From assembly GCF_938046015.1 (NCBI RefSeq), contig NZ_CALIXW010000010.1, positions 1 through 14,767 of the forward strand: a stretch of DNA of 14,767 bases, written 5' to 3'. Positions 5,824-12,852 of this stretch are shown piece by piece. The notes under the pieces are model-generated. The model did not search any database, was not told the origin of the DNA, and saw nothing but the letters and a program-made list of their open reading frames with translations. The DNA is from an uncultured Porphyromonas sp. (GTDB taxonomy: Bacteria > Bacteroidota > Bacteroidia > Bacteroidales > Porphyromonadaceae). Within the stretch, counting starts at the first letter, position 1. The number at the start of each line of letters is the position of its first letter. Both the position numbers and the translations under genes were made by a program.

Positions 5824-7624
5824 CGTTGATCTTCTTCTTGAGTGTGGGGAGGGTGGCACGTAGCTCCTCGGCCTGCGAGGGCTCTAGATCGGGCTCGGCG
5901 AGCTTCTTCTGATAGGCGGCCTCAGCGAGCGTCCAGTAGCGCTCCGCCTCAGCCCAATCGGCCTCGGCAGCAAGGATGTCACCCATATGCTCATACATGT
6001 CGGCCGAAGCGCTCTCCCCTGCCTCATCGAGGGCCTTGCGCTGGTAGAGCTTCGCCAGCGTATAGTTCTTGCGCAGGAGATAGATGTAGGCGTAGGTATC
6101 TAGGATATGGGCGGCCTTGGGGCTGAGCTTGACGGCTTGGCCTGCTAGACGCTCGGCCTTATCGAGCTCCTGCCCTGCTTTCGCCAGGCGATAAGCATAG
6201 TTATTGAGCACCTCGGGATCGGAGTCGTAGGCGGCGAGTGCTGCCTCGTAGTATTCATTGGCCTTGGCACGCTCCTCCTTCGTTCCCGAGGCGTAGAGGT
6301 CGGCCAGCAGCCCGAGGATACGCCCTGGGCCTATGCCTGTCTTAGGCTCGACCTCCTGGCAGGCGCGCTCCAGCGCTACGCGCGCCTCCTCGCGCTTACC
6401 TGCGGTATAGAGGTCAGAGGCTGCTGTGATATGGTAGCGCCAGTCGGTGGGGACATATCGGAGGGCTTCGCGCGCCACACGGCCGATCATAGCCTCATCC
6501 TCTAGCCCTACGGCGTCTTGGAAGTATTCGTCCCACACCCAGGCTTCGTCAGCTCGCTGCTTGGACGCGGGCTCCAGAAGGGCTATAGCCTCCCGGTAGC
6601 GCTCCTTGTAGCGTAGCAGCTGGACGTAGTACTGCAGTGCCGCCTTGGGGTCGAGCTTCACGAGCTGCTCTATATAGGGCAGGTACTTGTCCTGCAGCAG
6701 GGCGTTCTGCGCCTCCTGCTGGCTAGAGGAGATGAGTGCCCAGAGTTGGAGCTTCTCCTCTGTGGGGAGCGTCGTATCCTGATTGACGCTCGCCAAGAGC
6801 CGCTCGGCATCGGCGTACTTCTTACGGTCGACCGCCTGGTGCACGCGTAGGACGACGGCATCGCTAGGCTTGAGGTAGCCCTGGCGCTGCTTGTCCTTGA
6901 GGAACTTATCAAGGAGGTCATCTAGCCTGCGATCTATGAGGTAGAGAGCGTAGTCGTAGTTCGCAGCACGGTCATCAGGGAAGAGCTCGAGGCGTCGGTA
7001 GTGCTCGTCGAAGATGCGACTGCCCTCCCCCGCCATCCTGAGCAGCTGGATCTTCATCTGCGTGACCTGTGCGTAGGCGTCGACGTTGCGCCCGAAGTGC
7101 TCCTGCAGCTCACCGCAGAGCTCGATGGCCTTCTTTAGGTCGCCCGAGCGGGCGTAGAGCTGCACGAGACGGTAGCGCATATCATCGTTGTCGGGATCAG
7201 CCTTAGCCAGCTGCTCTGTGATACGCAGGGCATCCTGCATCCGCTCCCTGCTGAAGTAGGCCGAGACCAGTGTCTGCGCGTAGTCGCGACGACTGCTATC
7301 GGCACGATAGGCCAGCTCGAGCAGCGGCAGACTCTCCGCCTCACGACCGAGGTCAGCAGCCACACGCCCCAGCAGATAGGCGATGTCGCCATCCTCAGGG
7401 GCCAGTGCGTGGGCGTGGCGCAGCAGCTGATAGGCCGAGCGCGGCTGCTCGGTACGGTAGGCGAGCACCGCCTGATAGTAGTATTCGGTGGCCTTGGTGA
7501 GGCTGTCCTCACGCGCTGCCGACTGGGGGTGCTGGGCACGAGCCTGGAGTCCCTGCCCTACCAGGAGCCCTAGCCCCAGCACGCAGAGGAGGCATGATTT
7601 CTTAGCATCCGTCCTTGACTTCAT
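5789..7624 (-). CDS. Exported tetratricopeptide-repeat protein
   Basis: 611 residues with an N-terminal signal peptide (basic MKSRTDAKK, hydrophobic core, cleavage likely after ARA at residue 30). The remainder is almost all helical repeats of the TPR type. Examples are AYQLLRHAHALAPEDGDIAY, ALRITEQLAKADPDNDDMRY and a C-terminal block beginning EVLNNYAYRLAKAGQELDKA. The last residues are Lys-rich (KKKINDAKKKIQ). TPR arrays act as protein-binding scaffolds, so a periplasmic or outer-membrane assembly role is inferred. It is the first gene of the operon with DUF4292, the EnvC-like gene and ribF. I could not find a convincing TAnnTTTG promoter in the roughly 100 bp upstream, which is closed off by the tRNA terminator at 7728-7768. 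Confidence 0.88.
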   Translation of the reverse strand: MKSRTDAKKSCLLCVLGLGLLVGQGLQARAQHPQSAAREDSLTKATEYYYQAVLAYRTEQPRSAYQLLRHAHALAPEDGDIAYLLGRVAADLGREAESLPLLELAYRADSSRRDYAQTLVSAYFSRERMQDALRITEQLAKADPDNDDMRYRLVQLYARSGDLKKAIELCGELQEHFGRNVDAYAQVTQMKIQLLRMAGEGSRIFDEHYRRLELFPDDRAANYDYALYLIDRRLDDLLDKFLKDKQRQGYLKPSDAVVLRVHQAVDRKKYADAERLLASVNQDTTLPTEEKLQLWALISSSQQEAQNALLQDKYLPYIEQLVKLDPKAALQYYVQLLRYKERYREAIALLEPASKQRADEAWVWDEYFQDAVGLEDEAMIGRVAREALRYVPTDWRYHITAASDLYTAGKREEARVALERACQEVEPKTGIGPGRILGLLADLYASGTKEERAKANEYYEAALAAYDSDPEVLNNYAYRLAKAGQELDKAERLAGQAVKLSPKAAHILDTYAYIYLLRKNYTLAKLYQRKALDEAGESASADMYEHMGDILAAEADWAEAERYWTLAEAAYQKKLAEPDLEPSQAEELRATLPTLKKKINDAKKKIQRQQR

Positions 7625-7727
7625 ATTATCCTTAACGTCTTAGATCTCTAGACTTATACCTCTGGTTCGCCTGCCTTGGGAAAGGCCCTGCGACCTATCC
7701 TAGCCAGCCCCCTGCCAGTGTATGCGA

Positions 7728-7768
7728 TCAAAAAAGCAATAGCGCCAACCCCGTATGGAGCTGGCGCT
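7728..7768 (-). terminator. Rho-independent terminator of the tRNA-Glu/rpsT unit
   Basis: On the minus strand the stem AGCGCCA (7768-7762) pairs with TGGCGCT (7747-7741) around a 14-nt loop and is followed within five bases by six T (7735-7730). It begins six bases after the CCA end of the tRNA at 7774. Confidence 0.85.
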
Positions 7769-7773
7769 ACGTG

Positions 7774-7848
7774 TGGTAGTCCATAGGAGAATCGAACTCC
7801 TCTTTCAAGGATGAAAACCTTGCGTCCTAACCGATAGACGAATGGACC
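7774..7848 (-). tRNA. tRNA-Glu(UUC), with encoded CCA
   Basis: The cloverleaf is complete: acceptor GGTCCAT with ATGGACT, anticodon stem CAAGG/CCTTG around loop TTTTCAT (anticodon TTC), and T arm AGGAG-TTCGATT-CTCCT. The discriminator is A, followed by a genomic CCA (7776-7774). The body is identical to the tRNA at 8176 except for one acceptor base pair. Confidence 0.96.
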
Positions 7849-7892
7849 GCCTGTTCTGCCCTCACTCCTAGGAGCTGGCAGCGTGATGTCTC

Positions 7893-8147
7893 TTAGCCGA
7901 GGCGAGCGATCTGACGAGCGAGCTTGCTCTTCAGGTTAGCAGCCTTGTTCTTGTGGATGATGTTCTTGCCAGCGAGGCGGTCAAGCATGGAGCTAAGCTG
8001 TGGCAGTGCCGCACGTGCCTCTGCCGCATCCGTCAGAGCACGGAAGCGACGAACCGCGTTACGCATGGTCTTTGCGTAGTAGCGATTGTGCAGACGACGA
8101 GCGTTAGTCTGACGAATTCTCTTGATCGATGACTTATGATTTGCCAT
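7893..8147 (-). CDS. rpsT: 30S ribosomal protein S20
   Basis: 84 residues beginning MANHKSSIKRIRQTNARRLH, the hallmark N-terminus of S20, which binds 16S rRNA early in 30S assembly. The protein is Lys/Arg-rich and helical throughout, with KNIIHKNKAANLKSKLARQI near the C-terminus matching the family. The length is normal. It lies between two tRNA-Glu genes (28 bp after one, 44 bp before the other) with no separate promoter or terminator visible in the gaps. All three are probably made as one transcript and separated by tRNA processing. Confidence 0.97.
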   Translation of the reverse strand: MANHKSSIKRIRQTNARRLHNRYYAKTMRNAVRRFRALTDAAEARAALPQLSSMLDRLAGKNIIHKNKAANLKSKLARQIARLG

Positions 8148-8175
8148 TTCTTAATTCTTCTCTTGTTTGTTCTTG

Positions 8176-8247
8176 TAGCCCATAGGAGAATCGAACTCCT
8201 CTTTCAAGGATGAAAACCTTGCGTCCTAACCGATAGACGAATGGGCC
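8176..8247 (-). tRNA. tRNA-Glu(UUC), without encoded CCA
   Basis: The same cloverleaf as the tRNA at 7774, with acceptor GGCCCAT/ATGGGCT, anticodon TTC and discriminator A. The 3' flank reads CAA instead of CCA, so CCA must be added after transcription. It is the first gene of the unit and lies about 36 nt after the predicted start of the promoter at 8290-8320. Confidence 0.95.
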
Positions 8248-8289
8248 GACCTAGTAGCAAGCGCACCCCTAAGGGCTCACTTGCGAGTG

Positions 8290-8320
8290 CAAAGTTAAGA
8301 CAAATAATTGAATCTACAAA
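8290..8320 (-). promoter_or_regulatory. Strong Bacteroidota-type promoter of the tRNA-Glu/rpsT unit
   Basis: On the minus strand, TTTG (8320-8317), a 19-nt spacer, then TAACTTTG (8297-8290). This is an exact match to the Bacteroidota consensus TTTG-N19-21-TAnnTTTG. The surrounding bases are AT-rich compared with the rest of the window. Transcription should start near 8283. Confidence 0.85.
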
Positions 8321-8420
8321 TTGCCCGCAGAAATTCCCCGCACAGGGCAGCCCCCTTCCGAAAGCCAGCGGAGACTGCAGGGTGGAGCGGGGGGAAAGCG
8401 GCGTCAGAGGTGAAGGAGGG

Positions 8421-9275
8421 CTAGAAGCCGAACTTGCCGTTCTGGTTCTGATGCTGGTCTGCGGGCAGCACGGGCTCTACAACATCCCAGTGCTCGGCGA
8501 TCTTGCCGCCCTCCACGCGGAAGAGGTCGTAGAAGGCCACGGCCTTGCCAGCGAAGCTCCCTTCACTTATGGCGAGGACGAAGTTTCCCTCACCGAGGAC
8601 CTTGTGCACACGACTGTAGACCACCGCTACGCCCTGCTTGGCCATAGCCTCGAGGGCAGCTCCCAGCCCAGAGGAGCCGTCGGCGATGTCGGGATTGTGC
8701 TGGATATACTTGTCTCCATCGAAGTAGCTGGTCAGCTTCTCAGGGGCCTTGCCCATCAGGACATCGGAGACGAACTGTGCGACGAGCGCCTTGTTGGCCT
8801 CTGTCTTATCCAGGTCCTTGAGCTCCGTGGCCCCGTCGATCATCGTGTGACCGCTAGGGTTGGGGGTAGTGGGCTTCTCCTGGAGATTATCCCAGTGCTC
8901 CACGATCTTACCGTCCTCAAAGCGGAAGACGTCGAAGCCGATCTTGGGGCCGAAGAAGTTATAGTCCGTGTGGGCGAAGACGTAGTCTCCATCCTGGAAG
9001 GCGCGCACGGTGTTCACACGGGCGGAGCCTGCGGGCAGGGCGGCGAGTGCTTCGCCGAGGCCAGCCAGGCCATTCTTAATCCCGGGATTGTGCTGGATGT
9101 ACTTGGCAGGGTTGATCACTGCTACGGGGGCGCTATCTCCAGTCTCGATGCTCTTGAGGAGCGCTACTACTTGTTCTTTCTTGTTCATAGGGGTATTTGC
9201 TTGCTTGGTGGATACTTGGGACGAGGTGCAGCTGACGAGTGCGAGAGCTGTCGTCAGGAAGGTGATTGCTTTGAT
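8421..9275 (-). CDS. Two-domain SnoaL-like (NTF2-fold) lipoprotein; start uncertain
   Basis: It contains two tandem copies of a SnoaL-like domain of the COG4922 type. YIQHNP occurs at 9101-9084 and 8738-8721, and GKI(V/A)EHWD ends each copy near 8900 and 8495. Usual family members have one domain of about 130-150 residues. The family is described as aldol-condensation-like, but the substrate here is unknown. The frame also encodes a clear lipoprotein signal (KAITFLTTALALVSC), yet no ATG or GTG precedes it. Options are ATC at 9275-9273 (chosen, directly before KAITFL), TTG at 9314 (inside a predicted -7 promoter box), or ATG at 9188, which drops the signal. The truncated AraC-type regulator lies just upstream. 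Confidence 0.75.
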   Translation of the reverse strand: MKAITFLTTALALVSCTSSQVSTKQANTPMNKKEQVVALLKSIETGDSAPVAVINPAKYIQHNPGIKNGLAGLGEALAALPAGSARVNTVRAFQDGDYVFAHTDYNFFGPKIGFDVFRFEDGKIVEHWDNLQEKPTTPNPSGHTMIDGATELKDLDKTEANKALVAQFVSDVLMGKAPEKLTSYFDGDKYIQHNPDIADGSSGLGAALEAMAKQGVAVVYSRVHKVLGEGNFVLAISEGSFAGKAVAFYDLFRVEGGKIAEHWDVVEPVLPADQHQNQNGKFGF

Positions 9276-9311
9276 GTTCCTTCTGTCTGCTGTTCTTTTC
9301 CTTTGACACTG

Positions 9312-9319
9312 CAAAGGTA
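9312..9319 (-). promoter_or_regulatory. Predicted -7 promoter element of the SnoaL-like gene
   Basis: TACCTTTG on the minus strand matches TAnnTTTG and is identical to the element at 14646-14653. No convincing -33 TTTG is present at the expected distance. Transcription would start near 9305, about 30 nt before the ATC at 9275. Confidence 0.5.
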
Positions 9320-9388
9320 GCGCCAGCCCGACGCCCTGCGCTTATCCATCTAGGCGAGTGTAGGGTAAATCTCCGCCGCCCCTCTGCC

Positions 9389-9739
9389 CTAGTCTAAGTC
9401 GTGCTGTGCACGGAACTCTAAGGGGCTCATACCCGCATGCTTACGGAAGAACTTATTGCAGTTCGTCGGCTCATCGAAGCCTAGGGCGTAAGCGATTTCC
9501 TTCACCGAGAGCTCGCTGTAGACGAGGTAGCACTTGATCTCCAGTAGGCGGCGCTGATCGAGGTAGGCCTTAGGGCTCATACCCAGTGCCTGCTGGAGGG
9601 CACGTGCCAGCTGCTTCTCGGGGACTCCGAGGCGCTTCAGATAGTCCTGTACATTATATAGAGTGCGGTGCTGCGCCTCTACTTCGTCGACGAAGCGCTT
9701 GGTCAGCTCCGCCCCGCCCCCCTCAGCCCCACGACTCCC
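9389..9739 (-). pseudogene. Truncated AraC-family regulator: DNA-binding domain only
   Basis: The frame encodes a full AraC-type double helix-turn-helix domain. The first half includes TLYNVQDYLKRLGVPEKQLA, the second is SVKEIAYALGFDEPTNCNKF followed by GMSPLEFRA. In frame it extends upstream of the first ATG (9580) to about 9712. It then becomes a Gly-rich run and meets a TGA at 9742-9740. No ATG, GTG or TTG precedes the domain, and the expected N-terminal sensor domain of about 150-200 residues is absent. The DNA upstream reads as non-coding, with stops. A protein starting at the internal ATG would have only half the domain. It probably once regulated the adjacent SnoaL-like gene; a functional short form is less likely. 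Confidence 0.72.
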
Positions 9740-9892
9740 TCAGCTTTTACTCCAAGCACCCCCATCCTTAGCCAGACCACCCCACCCCTTTTAGGCTACT
9801 GTCTTGCTCCCTTAGCCTCCAAGCTCTCCCCCCTTATTCCCTCCCTTCTCCCGAGCAGTCGCTCCGCACGGCACAGGTCTAAGGGGAGGTGC

Positions 9893-9980
9893 TGTGGCTG
9901 ATATCCCTCAGCGGGCTGAGGGGCGTCAGTCAGCCCCGCGAGAGCCGTCAGTCACGCCGCTGAGGGATATCAGTCAGAGC
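9893..9980. repeat. Degenerate 22-bp tandem repeat array B, with an internal inverted repeat
   Basis: Units begin at 9893, 9915, 9937 and 9959, exactly 22 bp apart, with a weak fifth at 9981. The units at 9915 and 9959 share GCTGAGGG, then TCAGTCAG. The unit at 9937 is diverged but keeps CCGTCAGTCA. The first unit carries the motif in the other orientation, so CTGATATCCCTCAGCG (9898-9913) and CGCTGAGGGATATCAG (9958-9973) form a perfect 16-bp inverted repeat. The family is the same as array A at 2179-2288. Confidence 0.65.
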
Positions 9981-10151
9981 GCTGGAGCTATAGAGGGAGC
10001 TCAGCGGGGCGCTAAGCGAAGGCAGCTGCCTCACCGCACTCAGCATCATCCTGCAGCTAAGGGAGAAGGCCTCCGAGCCTCGTCTCCAGCGCCAGACACA
10101 GATCGATCATAAGCCCTGGCAAGCAAGGCGGCGGAGCTCGGCGCTTTGCAG

Positions 10152-10159
10152 TACTTTTG
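10152..10159 (+). promoter_or_regulatory. Candidate -7 promoter element of the receptor gene
   Basis: TACTTTTG matches TAnnTTTG, but no TTTG is found about 20 nt upstream. The expected start near 10166 would leave a leader of about 85 nt before the ATG at 10252. Confidence 0.4.
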
Positions 10160-10251
10160 TTTCGAAGCGCGGCTTGGAGCTCGGTAGGAGCGGAAGCTAA
10201 GGGCACGCAAGCAAAAGAAGGAAACACCCACAGCAACTCCAGGACATCACT

Positions 10252-12684
10252 ATGACAAGACATTTACTCAGGCTGCTCCTCGTGGGGCTCGGCATCAGCT
10301 ACGGGCTCAGCGCGAGCGCTCAGACCAAACTCAGCAGCGCTCAGACTAGGCTCAGCAGCAGCGCCCAGACGAAGCTCAGCGGCCGCATCCTCGATGAGCA
10401 GCGCAAGGGCGTGGAGGCAGCTATCGTGCTGCTTATTACTTCGCCCGACAGCGTGCTGGTGGCCTCGACGCTGACCGACAGCCTGGGGCGCTTCTCCCTC
10501 TCGGCGCGCAAGGGGAACTTCGTCCTCTGCGTCCGCAACCTCGGCTACAAGGAGGCCAAGCGCAGCCTGCGCCTCGAGGCCTCCGAGCAGCTAGCTGACA
10601 TCCTGCTGGAGCCCGAGGCGCAGGCCCTCGACAAGGTCGTCGTCACGGCGCGCAGGTCCCGTCCGCTCACCACCGCCACCCAGGGCAAGATCCAGATCCA
10701 CGTGGCGCAGTCCTACCTCAGCGACCTAGGCAGCGCGCTGGACGTCCTGAAGCATGCCCCCGGCATCACGGTCAGCAGCAAGGGCGAGGTCTCGCTGGCG
10801 ACGATCGGCGGGACAGCCCTCTACATCAATGGGCGAAAGCTGATGCTGCAGGGCGAGGAGCGTACGGCCTACCTTCGCTCCCTCTCCTCCTCCAAGATCG
10901 CCCGTATCGAGAGCTCCCCCAGCCCCAATGCGAGCTTCGGGGCCGACGGTGCGGGAGGCATCATCAACATCATCCTCAAGGCCACCGAGGGCGAAGGCTT
11001 CTTCCTCTCGACCTCCCACAGCGCCGCCTACTGGGAGCACCTTAGGCAAAGCTCCGACCTCGCCCTCTCCTACAACAGGAGCAAGTGGCAGCTGGGGCTC
11101 AACTACAGCCACAGCATCGGCCACCACGCCATGGACTACGGCTACGAGAAGCTGCAGGGGGGTGATCGCAGCGTCTCGACGACGATCGACACCGACAAGC
11201 GCAATACCTACGCCGCAGGGCTGGACTTCGCCTGGCAGCCGAGCCCGAGGAGCCAGTTCTCCCTAGGCAGCTCTGCCAGCCTACTCGCTGGCCCTGGCCT
11301 CACAGAGACGAGCACCGAGCTCTACAAGGGCGAGCACACGCTCACGAGCATCCTCGAGGCGCGCAATGACTATACCCTGCAGCAGACGCTCCGCTACAGT
11401 CAGAGCGCGCACTACCGCTACAGCCCCTCCGAGCGTCAGCAGCTCTCCCTCTCGGCCGACTGGACGCACTTCGACGGTAAGGCACGCTGCGAGCAGCCCA
11501 ACGACTACTATTCCCCCTCCCATACGCTCCTGCGGTCGGAGCTCTTCTACTCGCAGCCCGAGAAGGAGATCGACATCTACGCCCTGCTGGCAGACTACAA
11601 GTACGCCCCCAGCGCAGGGAGCGAGCTCCTCTCGGGGCTCAAGGGCTCCCTCATCAAGAGCGGCAATAGCTTCGTCTTCACCCGCAATGGGCTCCTCGAT
11701 CCCCAGCGCTCCAACCGCTTCTACTACGATGAGGCGAACCTCGAGGCCTACACGCAGTACACCCACTCCTGGGACCGGCTCGAGCTCAGCGCAGGCCTAC
11801 GCCTGGAGTACATGCACACTCTCGGCAGGCTCCGCACCCAGACGGCGCAGGGATCCGAGGAGCACCGCGGCAGCCGTCTACGCCTCTTCCCCAACCTCAG
11901 CCTAAGCTATACACTCCCCGCGGGGAGCAAGCTCAGCCTCCTCTACAGCCGACGGCAGGACAAGCCCCGCTACGAGGACCTCAACCCCTTCGAATACCTC
12001 CTCGACGAGCTATCCTACTGGAAGGGTAACCCCTTCCTCCGCCCTCAGACGAGCGACAAGATCCTCCTCAGTTACAGCCTCCGAGGCCTCTCACTCAGCC
12101 TCTACTACACGCGGCTGGAGGACTACTTCACTGGGATCACTGATGCTATGGGGCAGGACAAGACCGTCATGACGACCAAGAACATAGGCCGCCAGCAGCA
12201 GGCGGGGCTCGAGGCCGTGTACTCGAGACGCCTCACCCCCTGGTGGGACTTCAGCGTCAATGTGGGCCTCTACTACTTTGTTAACCGCCTAGACTATGAG
12301 CACTACCAGCAGACCTATCGGCGCCCCTCCTGCTCCGTCTCGGCGAGCAACAGCCTCCTGCTGCCCCTCGGGCTCAACCTAGAACTCTCGGGGCGCTACC
12401 ACTCCACCCGACAGGGCGGGAGCTATGAGCTCAGTAAGCCCACAGGCAGCATCGACCTCGGGCTGAATCGCAGCTGGCAGGGCGGACGGCTACGTCTGGC
12501 GCTCCTCCTGACCGACCTCTTGCACAGCGAGCGCTGGGACAGCTACGGGACGAAGGGCGCCCTCAGCCTCTCCTCCTGGGGCCATGGCGAGAGCCGCAAG
12601 CTCATCCTTCGGCTCAGCTACAGCCTCGGCAAGCAGAAGTACCCCAAGCAGGAGCAAAAGCTCGAGGAGGTCAATAGACTCTAG
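10252..12684 (+). CDS. TonB-dependent outer-membrane receptor (OMP_b-brl_3 type)
   Basis: 810 residues. A signal peptide (hydrophobic LLRLLLVGLGISYG, cleavage after SASA at residue 23) is followed by a short three-copy repeat (22-43), a carboxypeptidase-regulatory-like beta-sandwich (about 43-120; GRILDEQRKGVEAA, TDSLGRFSL), then LDKVVVTARR (126-135), which resembles the TonB-box region of this group. A plug domain follows (LDVLKHAPGITVSSKGEVSL, LYINGRKL, GADGAGGIINIIL) and then a large barrel rich in alternating aromatic strands. It should import a ligand across the outer membrane using TonB energy. No SusD-like partner, TonB or metal-uptake gene is adjacent, so the ligand is unknown. It is the only plus-strand gene here and is closed by the hairpins at 12722-12791. 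The C-terminus (KLEEVNRL) runs past the last clear strand and lacks the usual final aromatic residue. Confidence 0.9.
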   Translation: MTRHLLRLLLVGLGISYGLSASAQTKLSSAQTRLSSSAQTKLSGRILDEQRKGVEAAIVLLITSPDSVLVASTLTDSLGRFSLSARKGNFVLCVRNLGYKEAKRSLRLEASEQLADILLEPEAQALDKVVVTARRSRPLTTATQGKIQIHVAQSYLSDLGSALDVLKHAPGITVSSKGEVSLATIGGTALYINGRKLMLQGEERTAYLRSLSSSKIARIESSPSPNASFGADGAGGIINIILKATEGEGFFLSTSHSAAYWEHLRQSSDLALSYNRSKWQLGLNYSHSIGHHAMDYGYEKLQGGDRSVSTTIDTDKRNTYAAGLDFAWQPSPRSQFSLGSSASLLAGPGLTETSTELYKGEHTLTSILEARNDYTLQQTLRYSQSAHYRYSPSERQQLSLSADWTHFDGKARCEQPNDYYSPSHTLLRSELFYSQPEKEIDIYALLADYKYAPSAGSELLSGLKGSLIKSGNSFVFTRNGLLDPQRSNRFYYDEANLEAYTQYTHSWDRLELSAGLRLEYMHTLGRLRTQTAQGSEEHRGSRLRLFPNLSLSYTLPAGSKLSLLYSRRQDKPRYEDLNPFEYLLDELSYWKGNPFLRPQTSDKILLSYSLRGLSLSLYYTRLEDYFTGITDAMGQDKTVMTTKNIGRQQQAGLEAVYSRRLTPWWDFSVNVGLYYFVNRLDYEHYQQTYRRPSCSVSASNSLLLPLGLNLELSGRYHSTRQGGSYELSKPTGSIDLGLNRSWQGGRLRLALLLTDLLHSERWDSYGTKGALSLSSWGHGESRKLILRLSYSLGKQKYPKQEQKLEEVNRL
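10315..10380 (+). repeat. In-frame triplicated heptad at the receptor's signal-cleavage site
   Basis: Codons 22-43 encode SAQTKL, SSAQTRL, SSSAQTKL. Each unit is (AGC)n-GCN-CAG-ACN-ARR-CTC with n = 1, 2 and 3, so the units are 18, 21 and 24 nt long. The first copy spans the predicted signal-peptidase site (SA|Q). Confidence 0.8.
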
Positions 12685-12721
12685 CCCCAAGCCTCGGGCG
12701 CGAAGCCCGCAGCCCCAAGAT

Positions 12722-12791
12722 ACGACAGCGCCCCCCAGCCGTGGCTGGGGGGCGCTGTCGTGCTTGGTCCCTCACGCCTTAGTGTGAGGGA
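12722..12791. terminator. Tandem hairpins between convergent genes, likely two-way terminator
   Basis: Hairpin 1 is a perfect palindrome of two 19-bp arms (12722-12740 and 12743-12761) around GT, rich in G and C. Hairpin 2 pairs TCCCTCAC (12768-12775) with GTGAGGGA (12784-12791). Neither is followed by a good U tract. The position between the receptor stop and the convergent methyltransferase stop supports a transcription-end role. Confidence 0.65.
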
Positions 12792-12852
12792 GGAACGACC
12801 TAGGACGGGGGCGAGCTAGAGAGCGGCGGGACGCTGCGGGCAAGGCTGGCCC

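Larger units (their letters stand above)
9743..10251. other. Gene-free stretch with repeat array and receptor promoter
   Basis: No coding sequence is supported. 9743-9860 is strongly pyrimidine-rich on the plus strand. 9893-9980 holds the 22-bp repeat array B. 10110-10170 holds the word GCAAGCAAGGCGGCGG, similar to words in the other gene-free stretch, and a candidate promoter for the receptor. Short open frames here lack domains. Confidence 0.6.

Noticed and set aside
8241..9320. Plus-strand open frame of 359 codons
   Set aside because: It is antisense to the SnoaL-like gene, starts within a tRNA, and contains no recognisable domain; the minus-strand frame has clear family motifs.
10726..11766. 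Minus-strand open frames of 133 and 161 codons
   Set aside because: They are antisense shadows of the receptor gene, Val/Gly/Glu-rich as expected from reading GC-rich codons backwards.
10252..12684. SusC/SusD-type glycan uptake locus
   Set aside because: The receptor is of the OMP_b-brl_3 type, and no SusD-like lipoprotein or glycoside hydrolase lies beside it.
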